Counted from the stretch's first letter, positions 22,975 through 34,726 are shown. The stretch is 64,000 nucleotides of DNA from Vitellaria paradoxa (GCA_019916065.1 CM034240.1:43473180-43537179); one strand, 5' to 3'. A program made the numbers and translations. The notes: a model not told the origin generated them from the sequence alone.

Positions 22975-23583
22975 TCTCAATCGGGTTTATCTGACTGAGA
23001 TAAGTACCCGACTAGAATCACCTGACTGGCACCAATCGGTCTTATCGACCGGGGGCATCCACATGACCTAATCAACCCCCAATTGTAGTAGGACCCGTTC
23101 GTGGTACGAGGCTATCCTTGAATAACCTGACTAGCCGAGACACCCCGCTCTCCTCCCCGAATGGGATCCCGCCAAAATGACGTCATATACCAAACATATA
23201 ACGGCTTTCTGATATATCTCTAGATACTCGCCTATAAGGGTGTAGTCTAACCCTAATAGTTTGGGTAACTAACCAAAGAATGTACTCATTGGGATCTGCT
23301 AGTACAGTTGTTTTAACCTGATCAGAGGAAAAATCCCAAATCGAGGTAACACAGGTATATCACGCTGATGCATACTCCATCCTTATACATGTATATATAT
23401 AAGGCCCTTCTCTCAAAAAAGGTAGACACAGGCAATATACTTTACTTGTTGGTACTCTCTAAAAATTTACTTTGCTAACTTAAGTATCGGAGGTTCCTTG
23501 TCATGCACCACACCGGTGTCAAGACAGTATTCCGGGTTTGGGTTGGACCATTCGCAGCACTCCCAGATCACTGTGTTATCAGA
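22975..23583 (+). repeat. Probable solo LTR or LTR fragment
   Basis: This GC-richer block differs sharply from its AT-rich flanks. It has a TATA-like TATATATAAGG near 23394, followed by promoter-proximal sequence as in gypsy LTRs, and ends near GTGTTATCA. No clear TG start or target duplication was found, so the limits are rough. Confidence 0.4.
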
Positions 23584-23989
23584 AGTGAAAGCTAAATTTT
23601 GAGATACCTAAAAGAATTCAAAGACTAGATGCATTTTACCCATTGAAAAAAGCCAACTTTTCCCATCTTTTCTTCTTTAATTTTTGCTTTTTCTTCATTT
23701 CTTCAACAAAAATTTAGAAAGATAATTTGTGGGAGCTCTTTACCTCAAACTCAAAATTCCTCTTATATTTCACGTAAATCGCCAACACTTTTTATTTGCA
23801 CCCTCGGTGCTATGACTTTTATTTTTTCACTGTAGAGCTGCCCAATAATTTTGGCATTCATTGTACACAAAACAACATAAGAAAAGCAGCATCATATGTC
23901 TGTAGCAACTGAACTTTGAGTATTCATTAAAATAAAATTATATCTATATATATATATATATGAGAGACAGTAAATTCCAAATTATACAA
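23584..23989. other. AT-rich intergenic stretch
   Basis: No coding, repeat or RNA feature was recognised here, apart from a short TA microsatellite near 23940-23960. Confidence 0.5.
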
Positions 23990-24259
23990 TAAAAACTAGG
24001 CAAATTCAACTGACAATGTGAACACGAAGAGGGCTTTCACCAAAAATTGAGTCAAAATAAGAATCAGACCAAACCCTCCGCCTATCACAGCTAGCAATTT
24101 CACGGTTTGAGCCTGTATTTTTAGGCCAAAATTAAGCAGTGAGAAATTATAAAAACTTAATGATTTAGCCTCTATTTGTTTCAATGTAAAACTGTTTTTG
24201 AGGGAGAAAAAAATATTTTATTTTATTCAAGAAAATTTTTTTTAAATATATAAGTAAAA
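23990..24259 (-). pseudogene. SWEET exon 4 and intron 3 fragment (duplicate)
   Basis: On the - strand it encodes QTVKLLAVIGGGFGLILILTQ, nearly the same as exon 4 of the SWEET pseudogene at 30800-30958. Upstream it continues with the matching part of intron 3 (GAGGCTAAATCATTAA and beyond). The 3' part of the exon is missing, and the copy stops where MITE-A begins. It is a relic of a second SWEET copy. Confidence 0.85.
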
Positions 24260-24463
24260 ATTTGGTTAGGTTATTTGTGTGCCAAGCAACCAATAGCAAC
24301 TAATGAGCTAATCCTTCCTCTTATATATGTTATCTACCTCTGAATCTGCCAAGCAACCAACACTGGATTTCAGGCAAATTCAGAGGTAGATAACATATAT
24401 AAGAGGAAGGATTAGCCCATTAGTTGCTTTTGGTTGCTTGGCACACAAACAACCTAACCAAAT
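24260..24463. mobile_element. 204-bp palindromic MITE, copy A
   Basis: The two halves are nearly perfect inverted copies: ATTTGGTTAGGTT...GTGTGCCAAGCAACC at the left and GGTTGCTTGGCACAC...AACCTAACCAAAT at the right. It has the same length as copy B (29821-30024) and differs at few positions. No transposase. The short target duplication is not certain. Confidence 0.8.
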
Positions 24464-24617
24464 TATGTCACGCCCCGAAATCCACAATCAGGGACGTGGG
24501 AACGAAACCCAAAAATAAATATCAAAACATGAAAAATATATCATATTAGAACAAATGCTAATAAGTATTAATCAATTTCTTGAATATTCAAAATTACTTT
24601 AAAATACCCTAAAAATG

Positions 24618-24703
24618 TGTAATAACCCCAAAATTTAAAATTTTCAATATTCATATTATTTTGTTATAATATATAAAAAAAATTAATTTTTATACAAATA
24701 TTA

Positions 24704-24745
<42 letters not shown>

Positions 24746-26601
24746 AAAATCTAATGGTCAAAAGTGACCATGTGTACACCTTGGTTAGCTTGAAAATGCC
24801 GTGAGAAGCAAAGTAAAAAAAAAATAGAATTGAAACTTCCTGGAAGTTTCACTTTGCTTGGCCACCAAGCATGTGACTTTATATATGTGTGAATGGGTGT
24901 GTGTGTGTTATGTGCTGGGAGAGTGAATCGAGAGAGAGGAGAAAATAAAGAGAGAGAAAATAAAGAGGAGAGAGAAAATGAGCATTTAAGTTTAAGAATA
25001 ACAGGGTTTTGATATTTTTTACGTTGTGATCATCATGGCGGTGTCGGATCGTGGTAATTCGGTCCAAGATGAGAGATACGGAGAAGCAAAATTTTAAAGT
25101 GTTGGGGTTTCTTTACTTTTCTCCAAATTGGAGGTAGGGATTTAATGCATTTGATTTACATATATGTGATATGAAAATATTTTGATAAATTTTTATGTGA
25201 TCATTGTATATGGATATAATTAAATTTAGACTACATTGTGTGAATTCTGTCCAAACCAAAACACTAAAATATCACTACCAAAAGAAAAGGATTTCACTGG
25301 AACTAAAAAAAAAAAAAATTGTAGAAGGGAATATGTCAAAGCATATTCCATGAAAGTTTTCAAAATTTTCCTTTAGCCCCAATAGTTTTTATGTAATTAC
25401 GATTTGACCCCAAACGTTTTACAAAATTACAGTTTTACCCCTAAATTACTAAAAATTTCAGCTTGACCCCAAACTTATTAAAAAATTACAAATTTGCCCC
25501 AAAGTTTTGGGTAATTACGTAGTGACCCTCAAAGTTTAGAATAAATACAAAGTGGCCCCAAGGCTTTTCAAAATTACGATTTTGCCCCTAAAGTTATGAA
25601 AATTACGATTTTACCCTTAAAGTTGTAGTTTGATATTTATAGTTACATGCATGAAAAATGTGAAATTAAGAATGCTCAATTTTGAAATGTTTGAGTGATT
25701 TATGTTATAAACAGAAATTGATTATGAAAGTGATGGTGTGATGTTGTTGGTTAAGTCTAATGAGCTATTTTGTTGAGATGATAATAATGGAAATAAAGGA
25801 AATGGGAACGATGTTGTGATTGCGGGGCTGTAGATACTGAAAAATAGGAAGGGTACAGAGATTATCCTTGGGTTGAAAAACCCTAAACCTGCGCAGGGGT
25901 TGGTATTCATGCCAGTAGGTTAGTAGCCTACAACGATGATAAATATTGGGCTACTTGTGACCATCGGGTCTGGACCCGTAAACGACAATATTGTATAGTA
26001 TCTGCCTCATGACTGTGATGATTGTGATGTGATGGCTAAAGAGATAAATGAAAGATAATAATTGGATTATTTTTGAGATGTATGTTAATATATGTTTTGA
26101 TGTTGAGATACGCAATGACTTAGAGTTTATGAATTATTGATATGAAATTATTGGTGATCCGATTATTGTGTGCATATCACATATGTTATTTATTATGCAT
26201 CGTGAGCACACGTGGATTAGTGCTCACGTCCCTACAGATTCCTTTGCAGGTCATGAACCCGAGAATTTGGTGGACTATTATTAGAGTTACTCGTTGCTAT
26301 AATATTATTCAAAACTATAATATTATTAATTTGGGGGATTTATCAGATATGATTGAAAAAGGCTTTGAGGCCTAAATTTCCATTGCATTTAAAAGTGTAG
26401 ATGGAGCACTGTTGTCCGGTTAGGCTGAGGTCCAGTTGTTATTAATTACGTTTAGCGTAATCATAAAATTATTATTATATATTACGGATGTTTGTTCCAA
26501 GGTAGTGGTGTGACTCTAATTAGGGTAATGGATATTTTAGCACATGTCGTGTATGATTCTTCCACTCACTTCCCAGGTTTTGAAAAATTGAGGGCGTTAC
26601 A
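24618..26601 (+). mobile_element. Nested solo LTR
   Basis: 1,984 bp, ends TGTAATAACCCC and GAGGGCGTTACA, flanked by a perfect 5-bp duplication AAATG (24613-24617 and 26602-26606). It has no coding domains. Inside are a TA microsatellite (about 24708-24739) and, at about 25370-25625, degenerate repeats of an AATTACGATTTGACCCC-like unit. It is the same broad LTR type as its host but in the opposite orientation. Confidence 0.8.
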
Positions 26602-27049
26602 AAATGGGTTACAAAACCATGCCACAAATATGGGCCCAAATCAAAACTCTATTACACTATAACTTAAATGTTGGAATGCAAACTAAAACAAATCATCCAG
26701 CTATAACAACTCAAAATAGTTAGCTAACCCACTGGTCCATCACGAGCATCAACTTCTGCATTACCAACTATAGTAGGAGGTGAGCACTAAATTCCACATA
26801 TGCTCAAAAAGTGTTTATAAAATTTAATTTCTTAACCATGCAAAACTATTAACACTAATTAATAAGAATAAAATTTAAAATCTTATAATTTTCAAAATAT
26901 CCATATTCAATCATATCATTAAAATTATAAAGTTACTTAGTCATGATCCCGCAGTCTTATGCTAAAAAAAAAATCATATCACTTCATTCACATCACCACA
27001 CATCAATATCATACTATAGGTCAAGTACTCTACAAGTTTAGTCTGTGGG

Positions 27050-28540
27050 CTCATAACTAAACCCAAAATAAATCCCCAAGCCTAAGCCGTGGGGTATAAC
27101 TAGTCTCGCAGTTCTAGATGTACTCATCATATCCCCAGATCTCAGTCATGGGATACAATTGGTCCCGCAGTCCCAAATATACTCATCACATCCTCAGACC
27201 TCAATCATGGGGTACAATTGGTACCGCAGTCCCAAATGTACTCATTTGCCTTAGTAGGCAAACCGGTCCCACAGTCTCAGTACTAAATATACGCTAGAAT
27301 AAGTCGTATATACATTTCGTAGGTTTTTAGCATACTGGTTATGCTAACAACCATGCGCAGGTTTTGGGACTTTCAACCATTGGGCTCTAGAACCCACTCT
27401 TTCTAGTACCCTTAATGACCCCAATAACCTAAAAATCAAATCTCAAGTAATTCATTTTATAAGTTTTATGAAGTATAAATGTGTTTCGGGCCTAAGTTTC
27501 ATGTTGCCCTTCCATAAAAATATTCTCATAAAAAATTTATCAAATAAATATCATGCAACCATATTCAGGAATATATATACAGCTAGCTTGGTAAATAAAA
27601 TTTTATATCAAGCATGTCATGACAATGAAGGATTCGAGACATAAATTTTGATAATTCATAAAAAAATAGAAAATAAAATATTTTATACTAATTCAAAAGC
27701 CTAAAATAGTTATAATTAAGTCCAGTTTCATAAAAATAAAATTTAAAATTTATTTATAAAGCCATAAAATACAGATTTTAAAAATACTAAGTGGGTATTT
27801 CTGTTAGAACCATACAGAACAGCTCACCTTCACGATTTTTATAAAATCCATTTTAAATCCAAAAATTTTTAAATTTTCACAGAAAGGTCATTCATATATC
27901 TAGTTTAACATATAAAAATTTCAAAAATTATATCAACTTTTATTTATACCTGTTATACCAAATATCTGACTGCTGTCAGTACAGCAATGTAAACCAAACA
28001 GCCAAGTTTCAATATTTTTATAAAATAAATTATTACTCAAAAATTTATAAAAAAAATTACTGTAGAATCTCTAATATGTCTATTTTCATATATAAAATTT
28101 TAGAAATTAATTTAATCTCTAGGTATCATTTTTATACAAAAAATCAAACTCCTATCAGCACAGCAATTTAAAACAAACAGTCAACTTTCACAATTTTTAT
28201 AAAATCTATTTTAACTCAAAAAAATATGAAATTTTTTCTGGATACTAGTTTGGATATATACTCACATATAGAAAAATATCAAAAGTTAATTCGACCTCTA
28301 AATATGAAATTCATATAAAAATAGTGTGCTGATCCTAGTACCGAAATCCCAACCAATCAGTCAAGTTTGACTATTTTTAATAAATTCATTTAAATTTCAA
28401 AAATTATAAAATTTTTACAGGAAACTCTTCTACATGTCTAATTTAACATATAAAATTTTCAAGAGTTAAATCGATCTCTAAGTATGATTTTTATTGACAA
28501 ATAATGTGCCTGTTTCAGTGTGAAAGTTTCAGAATTTCAC
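27050..28540. repeat. Internal tandem repeats of the large solo LTR
   Basis: Two sets are seen. At 27060-27290 a unit of about 70 bases with CCTCAG/CATGGGGTACAATTGGT and CGCAGTCCCAAATATACTCATC occurs about three times. At about 27830-28540 a degenerate unit of about 180 bases with CAGTACAGCAATNTAAANCAAACAGNCAA, TTTTTATAAAAT and AATTTAATCTCTA-like blocks occurs about four times. Confidence 0.6.
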
Positions 28541-29263
28541 ATAATCAAAAATCAATTCACAGAATAGGTTTTTCATCTCTTGCACATATATACACATGAC
28601 ATGATAAAAAAATTATATCAAATAAACACAATCCCACCTACCTCACTACACACGTAGATGATCGGTGTGTAAAGCAATCAATACCAACTTAAGTTAGCCT
28701 TAAACACGATCTGGTAATCGTCTTTGAAACAGCAATTATGCGCTTTCCGAAAATCTCTCTACAATCTTTGCCAACGTACAACCGATAGCATGATCTCTCT
28801 CTCCCCCTCTCTCTTAAATTTGAAAGGCCAAAATAAAAAATATAGAATTTTCTTGGTAGAATCTCATAGATGGTGAAGATTTTAAACAACTTAAGAGTCC
28901 TCCCTTTACTTACTCGTACAAGCACCTATAATAAATCTCCCATTAATATCTTCCACACTCCAACAATAAATTCACTTTAAACTATAACCCTTTGACCTCC
29001 CTTATCAATATGACTTCTTAGCCACCTCTTACAACCAATGGGAAAACACAGCACATAATATATATACATACATGCCATTGTTCACACACACAAATACAAA
29101 TAAACAAAAAATTAATGTGAGCACACTTAATGCATGATATACATAATTACTTTAAAATCTCATTTCTAAATACAATTTTAAATGGCACAAAAAAAATCTA
29201 AAATTAAATATAAATAATTCTAAAATAAAAATTAAATCACAAAAAAAAATTTGGGTCTTTACA

Positions 29264-29823
29264 AATTATCAACAAAGCCACCAGAAATTGACTTAGCTGT
29301 AGGCTGTCACAGGGATTTCCATGTTTGGCTAGATCAAATTAAGCTCTCCGGCCATGCTGTTGATGTACCACGCATTCCTCAAGACCAGTGTCACCCTTCT
29401 CATCACTATCAAGTCCTTTGGCTGCCTCGTAGAGACCATTTACATAGGCATTTACCTCTTCTATGCTCCCAAAAATGTCAGAAGATAATTAACATCAAAA
29501 CTCCCAAAATTATTTTTACGGAAAATATTTTTGCTTGGTTTGGTTTATATAAGTAAAAATATTTTTCATAAAAATAATTTTGGGAGTTTTGATGTTAATT
29601 ATCTTCTGACATTTTTGGGAGCATAGAAGACGTAAATGCCTATGTAAATGGTTTCTACGAGGCAGCCAAAGGAGTTGATAGTGATGAGAAGGGTGGCACT
29701 GGTCTTGAGAAATGCGTGGTACATCAACAGCATGGCCAGAGAGCTTAATTTGATCTAGGCAAACATGGAAATCCCTGTGACAGCCTAGAGCTAAGTCAAT
29801 TTCCGGTGGCTTTGTCGATAATT
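29264..29823. repeat. Inverted repeat made of SWEET exon 3 and SWEET 3' end
   Basis: Arms 29264-29536 and 29551-29823 (273 bases each) are near-identical inverted copies with a 14-base centre. In the left arm the + strand runs from the antisense of a SWEET 3' end to the sense sequence of exon 3 from its middle (ATGCTGTTG) to the end, including FGCLVETIYIGIYLFYAP, then part of intron 3. The exon and 3'-end parts join at the shared sequence CATGG. The right arm mirrors it. Both match the SWEET pseudogene next door. Transcription through it would give a long hairpin RNA. Confidence 0.88.
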
Positions 29824-30024
29824 TGGTTAGGTTGTTAGTGTGCCAAGCAACCAAAAGCAACTAATGGGCTAATCCTTCCTCTTATATATGTTATCTACCT
29901 TTGAATCTGCTTGAAATCTAGTGTTGGTTGCTTGGCAGATTCAGAGGTAGATAACATATATAAGAGGAGGGATTAGCCCATTAGTTGCTATTAGTTGCTT
30001 GGCACACAAACAACCTAACCAAAT
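29821..30024. mobile_element. 204-bp palindromic MITE, copy B
   Basis: Nearly identical to copy A (24260-24463). It lies between two inverted copies of the SWEET 3' end: the right arm of the hairpin on its left and the 3' end of the SWEET pseudogene on its right. Its arms of about 85-95 bases include CTTATATATGTTATCTACC and its inverse. Confidence 0.8.
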
Positions 30025-30085
30025 TATCAAAAAAGCCACCGGAAATTGACTTAGCCCTAGGCTGTCACAGCTTTTCCATGTTTGG

Positions 30086-31785
30086 CTAAATCAAATTAAG
30101 CTCTCCGGCCATGGCATGTTCGTAATTCAGAGCCATTTCTGGACACACCACCACACTGAGCTTCACCATGTCGATCACTTGCTCTACTAATTCGGGCACT
30201 TCAGTCTTATCTTCCTCCACGACTATGGTTTCGGCCTAGAGCTAATGATCAGCAAGAATCTTAATCCTCTCTTCGACGACTTTCTTCGTGTTCTTGTACA
30301 TTATGTAAAGCACCAGCTAAATAACTCCGAAGACGAACCCCAGCACGTTTGGAACCTATTAGGAAATAAATAAATAAAAGGATAAAAACCTTAGTATAGC
30401 TTTCACGGGAAAGTAAAACTTTGGAGAAGAGAGTTAAGTAGTTAGTTTGGTTAATTTAATCTTCACTTACAGTTATGTTAAGATCTTTTATTAGGAGGCC
30501 ATAGAAGAACCACATGACCGCATTAAGTGTGAGGGAAAGAGATAAGAAAAATGGCATGAACTCGACATTCTTTGTTCTTATCGCTTGTTTCTGAAAAACA
30601 AGAATTAACAGAATTGAAATTAGTAATAATATTAAAATAACTTGAATAACAAATATCAAAAAAAAATGTAGTATTAATCATATAAATTCACTTTTTTTTT
30701 AATTCTCTTTTAGCAACACCCTCTCAAAGGCCGAGGAAAACTATGTGCAAAAGTAACAAAGCAATTATGTAAATTTACTTAATATAATTAATTAATTACC
30801 ACGATGGAGAAAACGGCAACGAACACGCTTACGGAAAAAACTAAGTAAATCCAACTGGCAATGTGGACACGAAGAGGGGCTTTCACCAAAAATTGAGTTA
30901 AAATAAGAATCAGACCAAACCCTCCGCTCATCACAGCTAGCAATTTCACGGTCTGAGCCTACATTTTTAGGCCAAAATTAATCAGTTAGAAATTATAAAA
31001 AATTAATGATTTAGCCTCTATTTGCTTCAACATAAACTGTTTTGAGGGAGAAAATATTTACTTTTATTCGGGAAAATATTTTTGTAAATATATGAGTAAA
31101 ATTATTTTTTGTAAAAAAAATTTTTAGGGGCCTTGATGTTAATTATATTCTGACCTTTTTGGGTGCATAGAAGAGGTAAATGCCTATGTAAATGGTCTCT
31201 ACGAGGCAGCCAAAGGAGTTGATAGAGATGGGAAGGGTGGCATTGATCTTGAGAAATACGTAGTACGTCAACAGCATGGCACTGAACAAGGCAACCACGT
31301 GGGGAACTGACTGGAACCCTTCAGAGGATTTCTTCTTGTGTCTTTGGTAAAATGTTGGCCTGTAATTAATGTTAACGGAAAGTCAAAACAGTATCACTTT
31401 GATTAACCCAAAACACGGTTTAATTAACCTAGTTAAATTAGCTCAATTGAAGAGCGAAGGAGAAATTAAGCTGTGCTTGCAGTGGGGAAAGGAACACGAA
31501 GAATGAGATGACGTTGCCTGCCGTATTAATTATATCTTTCATTACTTTCACTACTTAAAACAGGTTAAGCCAAGAAATGGAGGTCATATATTATATATGT
31601 ACTACTTTTTGAAAGAAATAATTAATTCATTATCATATGAAGCTCTAAAAAAGTGCCCAAACAAACACTGATGGAAGAGGAGGAGGAGTAATGGGAAGAA
31701 GAAAAGGAGGAACAAGACATACATATATATACATACCTAGAAGACGAAATGCAAAAGCCAAATTGTGACCAGAGACACCAGCCGT
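30086..31785 (-). pseudogene. SWEET sugar transporter, pseudogene with intact exon structure
   Basis: SWEETs are seven-helix uniporters with two MtN3 repeats that move sucrose or hexoses across the plasma or vacuolar membrane. Six exons (-): 31737-31785, 31481-31517, 31155-31359, 30800-30958, 30471-30590, 30086-30355. They sum to 840 nt in one frame (279-residue equivalent). Blocks include GNVISFFVFLSPL, KKKSSEGFQSVPHVVALFSA, INSFGCLVETIYI, FSVSVFV, VEFMPFF and PNVLGFVFGVI. Defects: the expected ATG is ACG (31783-31785); intron 2 has GC instead of GT (31479-31480); the last exon has three TAG stops, one in the normal IQ.VLY block. The sequence suggests clade III (SWEET9-15), by resemblance only. 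A TATA box at 31931-31938 remains. A functional protein is not expected. Confidence 0.9.
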
Positions 31786-31930
31786 CTCTCTTGCTAGCTA
31801 GCTCACCAAAAAACTATAGATACTGTCTTTCTCGGGCAACACTCACTCTGACAAAGTGAAGTTCTAAAATGAAGCACTTGCTAGTTAATTACTCTCACAC
31901 AAGCACATCAACAAGAGTTGCGAGGCCTCT

Positions 31931-31938
31931 TTATATAG
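31931..31938 (-). promoter_or_regulatory. TATA box of the SWEET pseudogene
   Basis: The - strand reads CTATATAA within CTCTATATAAAGAGG, about 145 bases before the former start codon. This fits a retained core promoter. Confidence 0.6.
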
Positions 31939-32002
31939 AGTGGAATTAATGGGCTGCGCTTTGTTTCTTGGGTGCTTTGGAGGGCCCATGTAACAGTACA
32001 AT

Positions 32003-32350
32003 GTGGTATTTGAGAGCATAATTTTTAATAATTTTTAGTAGTTTTTTATTAAAAGTTGCGAGTCATAATTTTTGGTATATTTAGTGAAACAAGTAACAAA
32101 TTTTAGTAACTTTTAGTAACTTTTTACAACTTTTTTGTGTTTGGTAAAATTTTTAGTAACTTTTAGTATTTTTTAGCAACTATTAATAATTTTTAGTAAC
32201 TTTTAGTAAATTTTAATAGTTTTTTGTAACTTTTGAGTTAAGAAATTATTTTAATAAAGTAGAAAAATAATAAAATTTGGTGATTTATCAAACACGCTAA
32301 AATTAAAATTAGTAATTTTTTACTAAAAATTTTACTACCAAACACCCCAT
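32003..32350. mobile_element. AT-rich MITE-like element
   Basis: The ends TGGTATTTGAGAGCA and (inverse) TGGGGTGTTTGGTAG are imperfect inverted repeats. The inside repeats TTTTAGTAACTTTTAGTAA-like units. Similar sequence recurs at about 33465-33765. Family and target duplication are not determined. Confidence 0.35.
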
Positions 32351-33994
32351 AAATAATAATAGCATGTTTTTGAATCTTAAAGTCTTCGAAGGTAGTGTTA
32401 TGCTATACCATTCTACATTGTATTATTTTATTAAAGATGAATACCCTTTCCGGCCCACATTGAAATTGTGTCAACTTTATGCTGTACCATTCTACATTAT
32501 ATTATTTTATTAAAGATGGGCCATTCTACATTATGCTGTACCATTCTACATCATATATTATGCTGTACGATTCTACTTTATATATATATATATATATATA
32601 TTTCTTCAATTGCTTTTTAAACTACCCACTAAATATCCACTCCGTACAAAAAATACAGGTTTGGTGGTAAAACAATTAATCTATTTTATCACTTCAAGTA
32701 AAAATTTGTTTAATGATATTACGCTGTCATCACAAAGTTATCAATTCTTTTTAGTGCTACGCTATTCTTCGTAAGATAGATTTACCGCTGTACATGTTGA
32801 GGGGTCGGTATGTGTGGCACAAACTAAAAGAGATTCACTCTCTAGGAGTTTGGCCTAAGGAGTGAATCTCTTGAGGTTAAATTCTTTTTTATTATTAAAA
32901 AAGACCGCTTTTTCACATACTGAAACTATGTCGACCTTTTCCTTCATTTGTTTTTTTAATTATATGTAAGTAATCTTTCAATTGCTTCTTAAACTACCCA
33001 CTACATCCCCTCTCCACAATAAATTCTGATTTAATGATAAAACAATTCATCTATTTCATCACTAAAAGTAAAATTTATTTATTGATACTATGTTGTCAGA
33101 ACAAAATTATCAATAAAAGACAAAGTTAAAAATATATGGTGATACTAACTGAATTTTGTTACATATTTTAATATGGTTAGCGACCATGCTACTTCATTAC
33201 TAAAATAATATTAAAAATTATAGTTATAAAATATGATTTATCACTCTAGAACTATCATTAATTTAGTGATAAAATAATATTTTTTATTACAGACTCAGTT
33301 GATAAACAGGTGAGGCAATATTAAATCACTAAAAATATCTTTGTAAGTGCTAAAATTTTAAATTTTTTGTCGCTATAATCATCATTTGTCGTAGTGTCTA
33401 CCTACTAATTAAATTGGTTAGTCAATTTTTCATGGCCTTCTTTGGAGGACTAATATTTGACATAAATCTATTAATTTTTAGGATTTGAGTGTTTGATAAA
33501 AAATTAAATTTTATTTTATTTTTTACTCAACAGCAGTAATTTACTCAACTTAAAAGTTACTAGAATTTATACCAAACAAACAAAGTGTTATCAAAAGTTG
33601 TTAAAATTTGTCAAAATTTGCTAAAAGTTTTATCAAACACTTGAAAGTTCCAATAGTTATTAAAAATTATTATTTGTTTTTACTAAACACACAAATAATT
33701 TCACCAAACAATTTTTAACAAAAAAATATCAAAAGTGACTAAAAATTGAACTTTCAAATAGCCCATAGTCAAATCCTAATTAGCATGCCTTTTGCGTGTC
33801 ACAACAATTAATGTTACTAATTAGTTTATCCACAGAAATAACTTAATCAGTAGTAAAATGATTTGAAATATGTATATTTATTGTTCTAAAAAAATATTAA
33901 AATACTCTTTTACCATACAATGTCATTATCATATTATGATAGTTTTAAATTTTATATAAAACTTCCGAAGAAAATAATAAAAAAATAAAAAAGA
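32351..33994. other. AT-rich intergenic sequence
   Basis: It has repeated TATGCTGTACCATTCTACAT blocks and a TA microsatellite (about 32395-32601), and a perfect 12-base stem hairpin (32828-32839 with 32861-32872, AAGAGATTCACT). A MITE-like relic lies at about 33465-33765. No genes were seen. Confidence 0.5.
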
Positions 33995-34210
33995 AAAAGA
34001 AGAACCAATATAGTTAAATATGTAGAGGTAACTTTGTATCTTTCTTTTTTTTTTTATTTTACTTTTTCTTGAATCTAACACCGACTTGCTTTCCTTAATG
34101 CTTCACAGTTGTTAAAAGAGTTTTGCCCTTTTATCACCGGCCAACATAATCTTTCCTTCCCAAACACCTCTCCTTGCCCAACTTGGGGCGTTTCAATCAA
34201 ACCATAAGGC
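33995..34210. repeat. Direct duplicate, copy 1 (empty site)
   Basis: About 210 bases from GAACCAATATAGTTAAATATG to CTTGGGGCGTTTCAATCAA recur at about 37740-38390. The second copy contains a 431-bp insertion that this one lacks. Confidence 0.75.
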
Positions 34211-34726
34211 CTCCCCATTTCAATTACTACCATTAACGAACACACGCCCACCAATCCAATTGGTTTAAGGATTACAAGTCATCATTTCTCTGGGTTCAAA
34301 TGTTGCAATGAAGAAATTCATTACAAGAGCTACGGTAAAGAAATGAAAGACTGAGATTTATTTTCATTTTAATGACGCGTGACTTTTTACATTCTATATT
34401 AATTGTGTTTCAATCAAATTTTTTTAACTTTTATTTTTATTTTAAAAATAATTTTAATTAAATTAAATTAAAATCATTAAATTAAAAATAATTAAACCTC
34501 AGCCTTTAATTTTTCACGGCAACCCCCAGCTTCCTGGAACTCCATTTCTCTTGGGGAAGGGTTGGATTCCTCCACCTTGATCCGAGGTTGTGATGCTACT
34601 CTGCATGAAACCAATCCAGAACAGATCCTGTGACCCGTCAGATCAATAATACAGATGGGCCCGTCCTGCAGCCCCCATTAGCCGTTTGATCCAAAGGCCT
34701 TTTGTCTAAACGTTATGAAACGCCTA
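34211..34726. other. Intergenic stretch, nothing recognised
   Basis: Nothing recognised other than the left copy of the 9-bp duplication AAACGCCTA (34718-34726) that belongs to the next element. Confidence 0.5.

Larger units (their letters stand above)
24466..29263 (-). mobile_element. Large solo LTR (gypsy, chromovirus-like) with a nested insertion
   Basis: The + strand ends are TGTCACGCCCC and GGGTCTTTACA, flanked by a perfect 5-bp duplication AATTA (24461-24465 and 29264-29268). Without the nested 1,984-bp insertion and its 5-bp duplication it is about 2.8 kb. No gag or pol was found, only AT-rich sequence with internal tandem repeats, so it reads as a solo LTR left by recombination. The orientation (-) is inferred from the GGGGCGTGACA end seen in related LTRs. 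Confidence 0.75.

Noticed and set aside
29251..29860. Two open frames of about 100 codons on opposite strands across the SWEET hairpin
   Set aside because: They are the out-of-frame readings of the inverted SWEET fragments, mirror images of each other.
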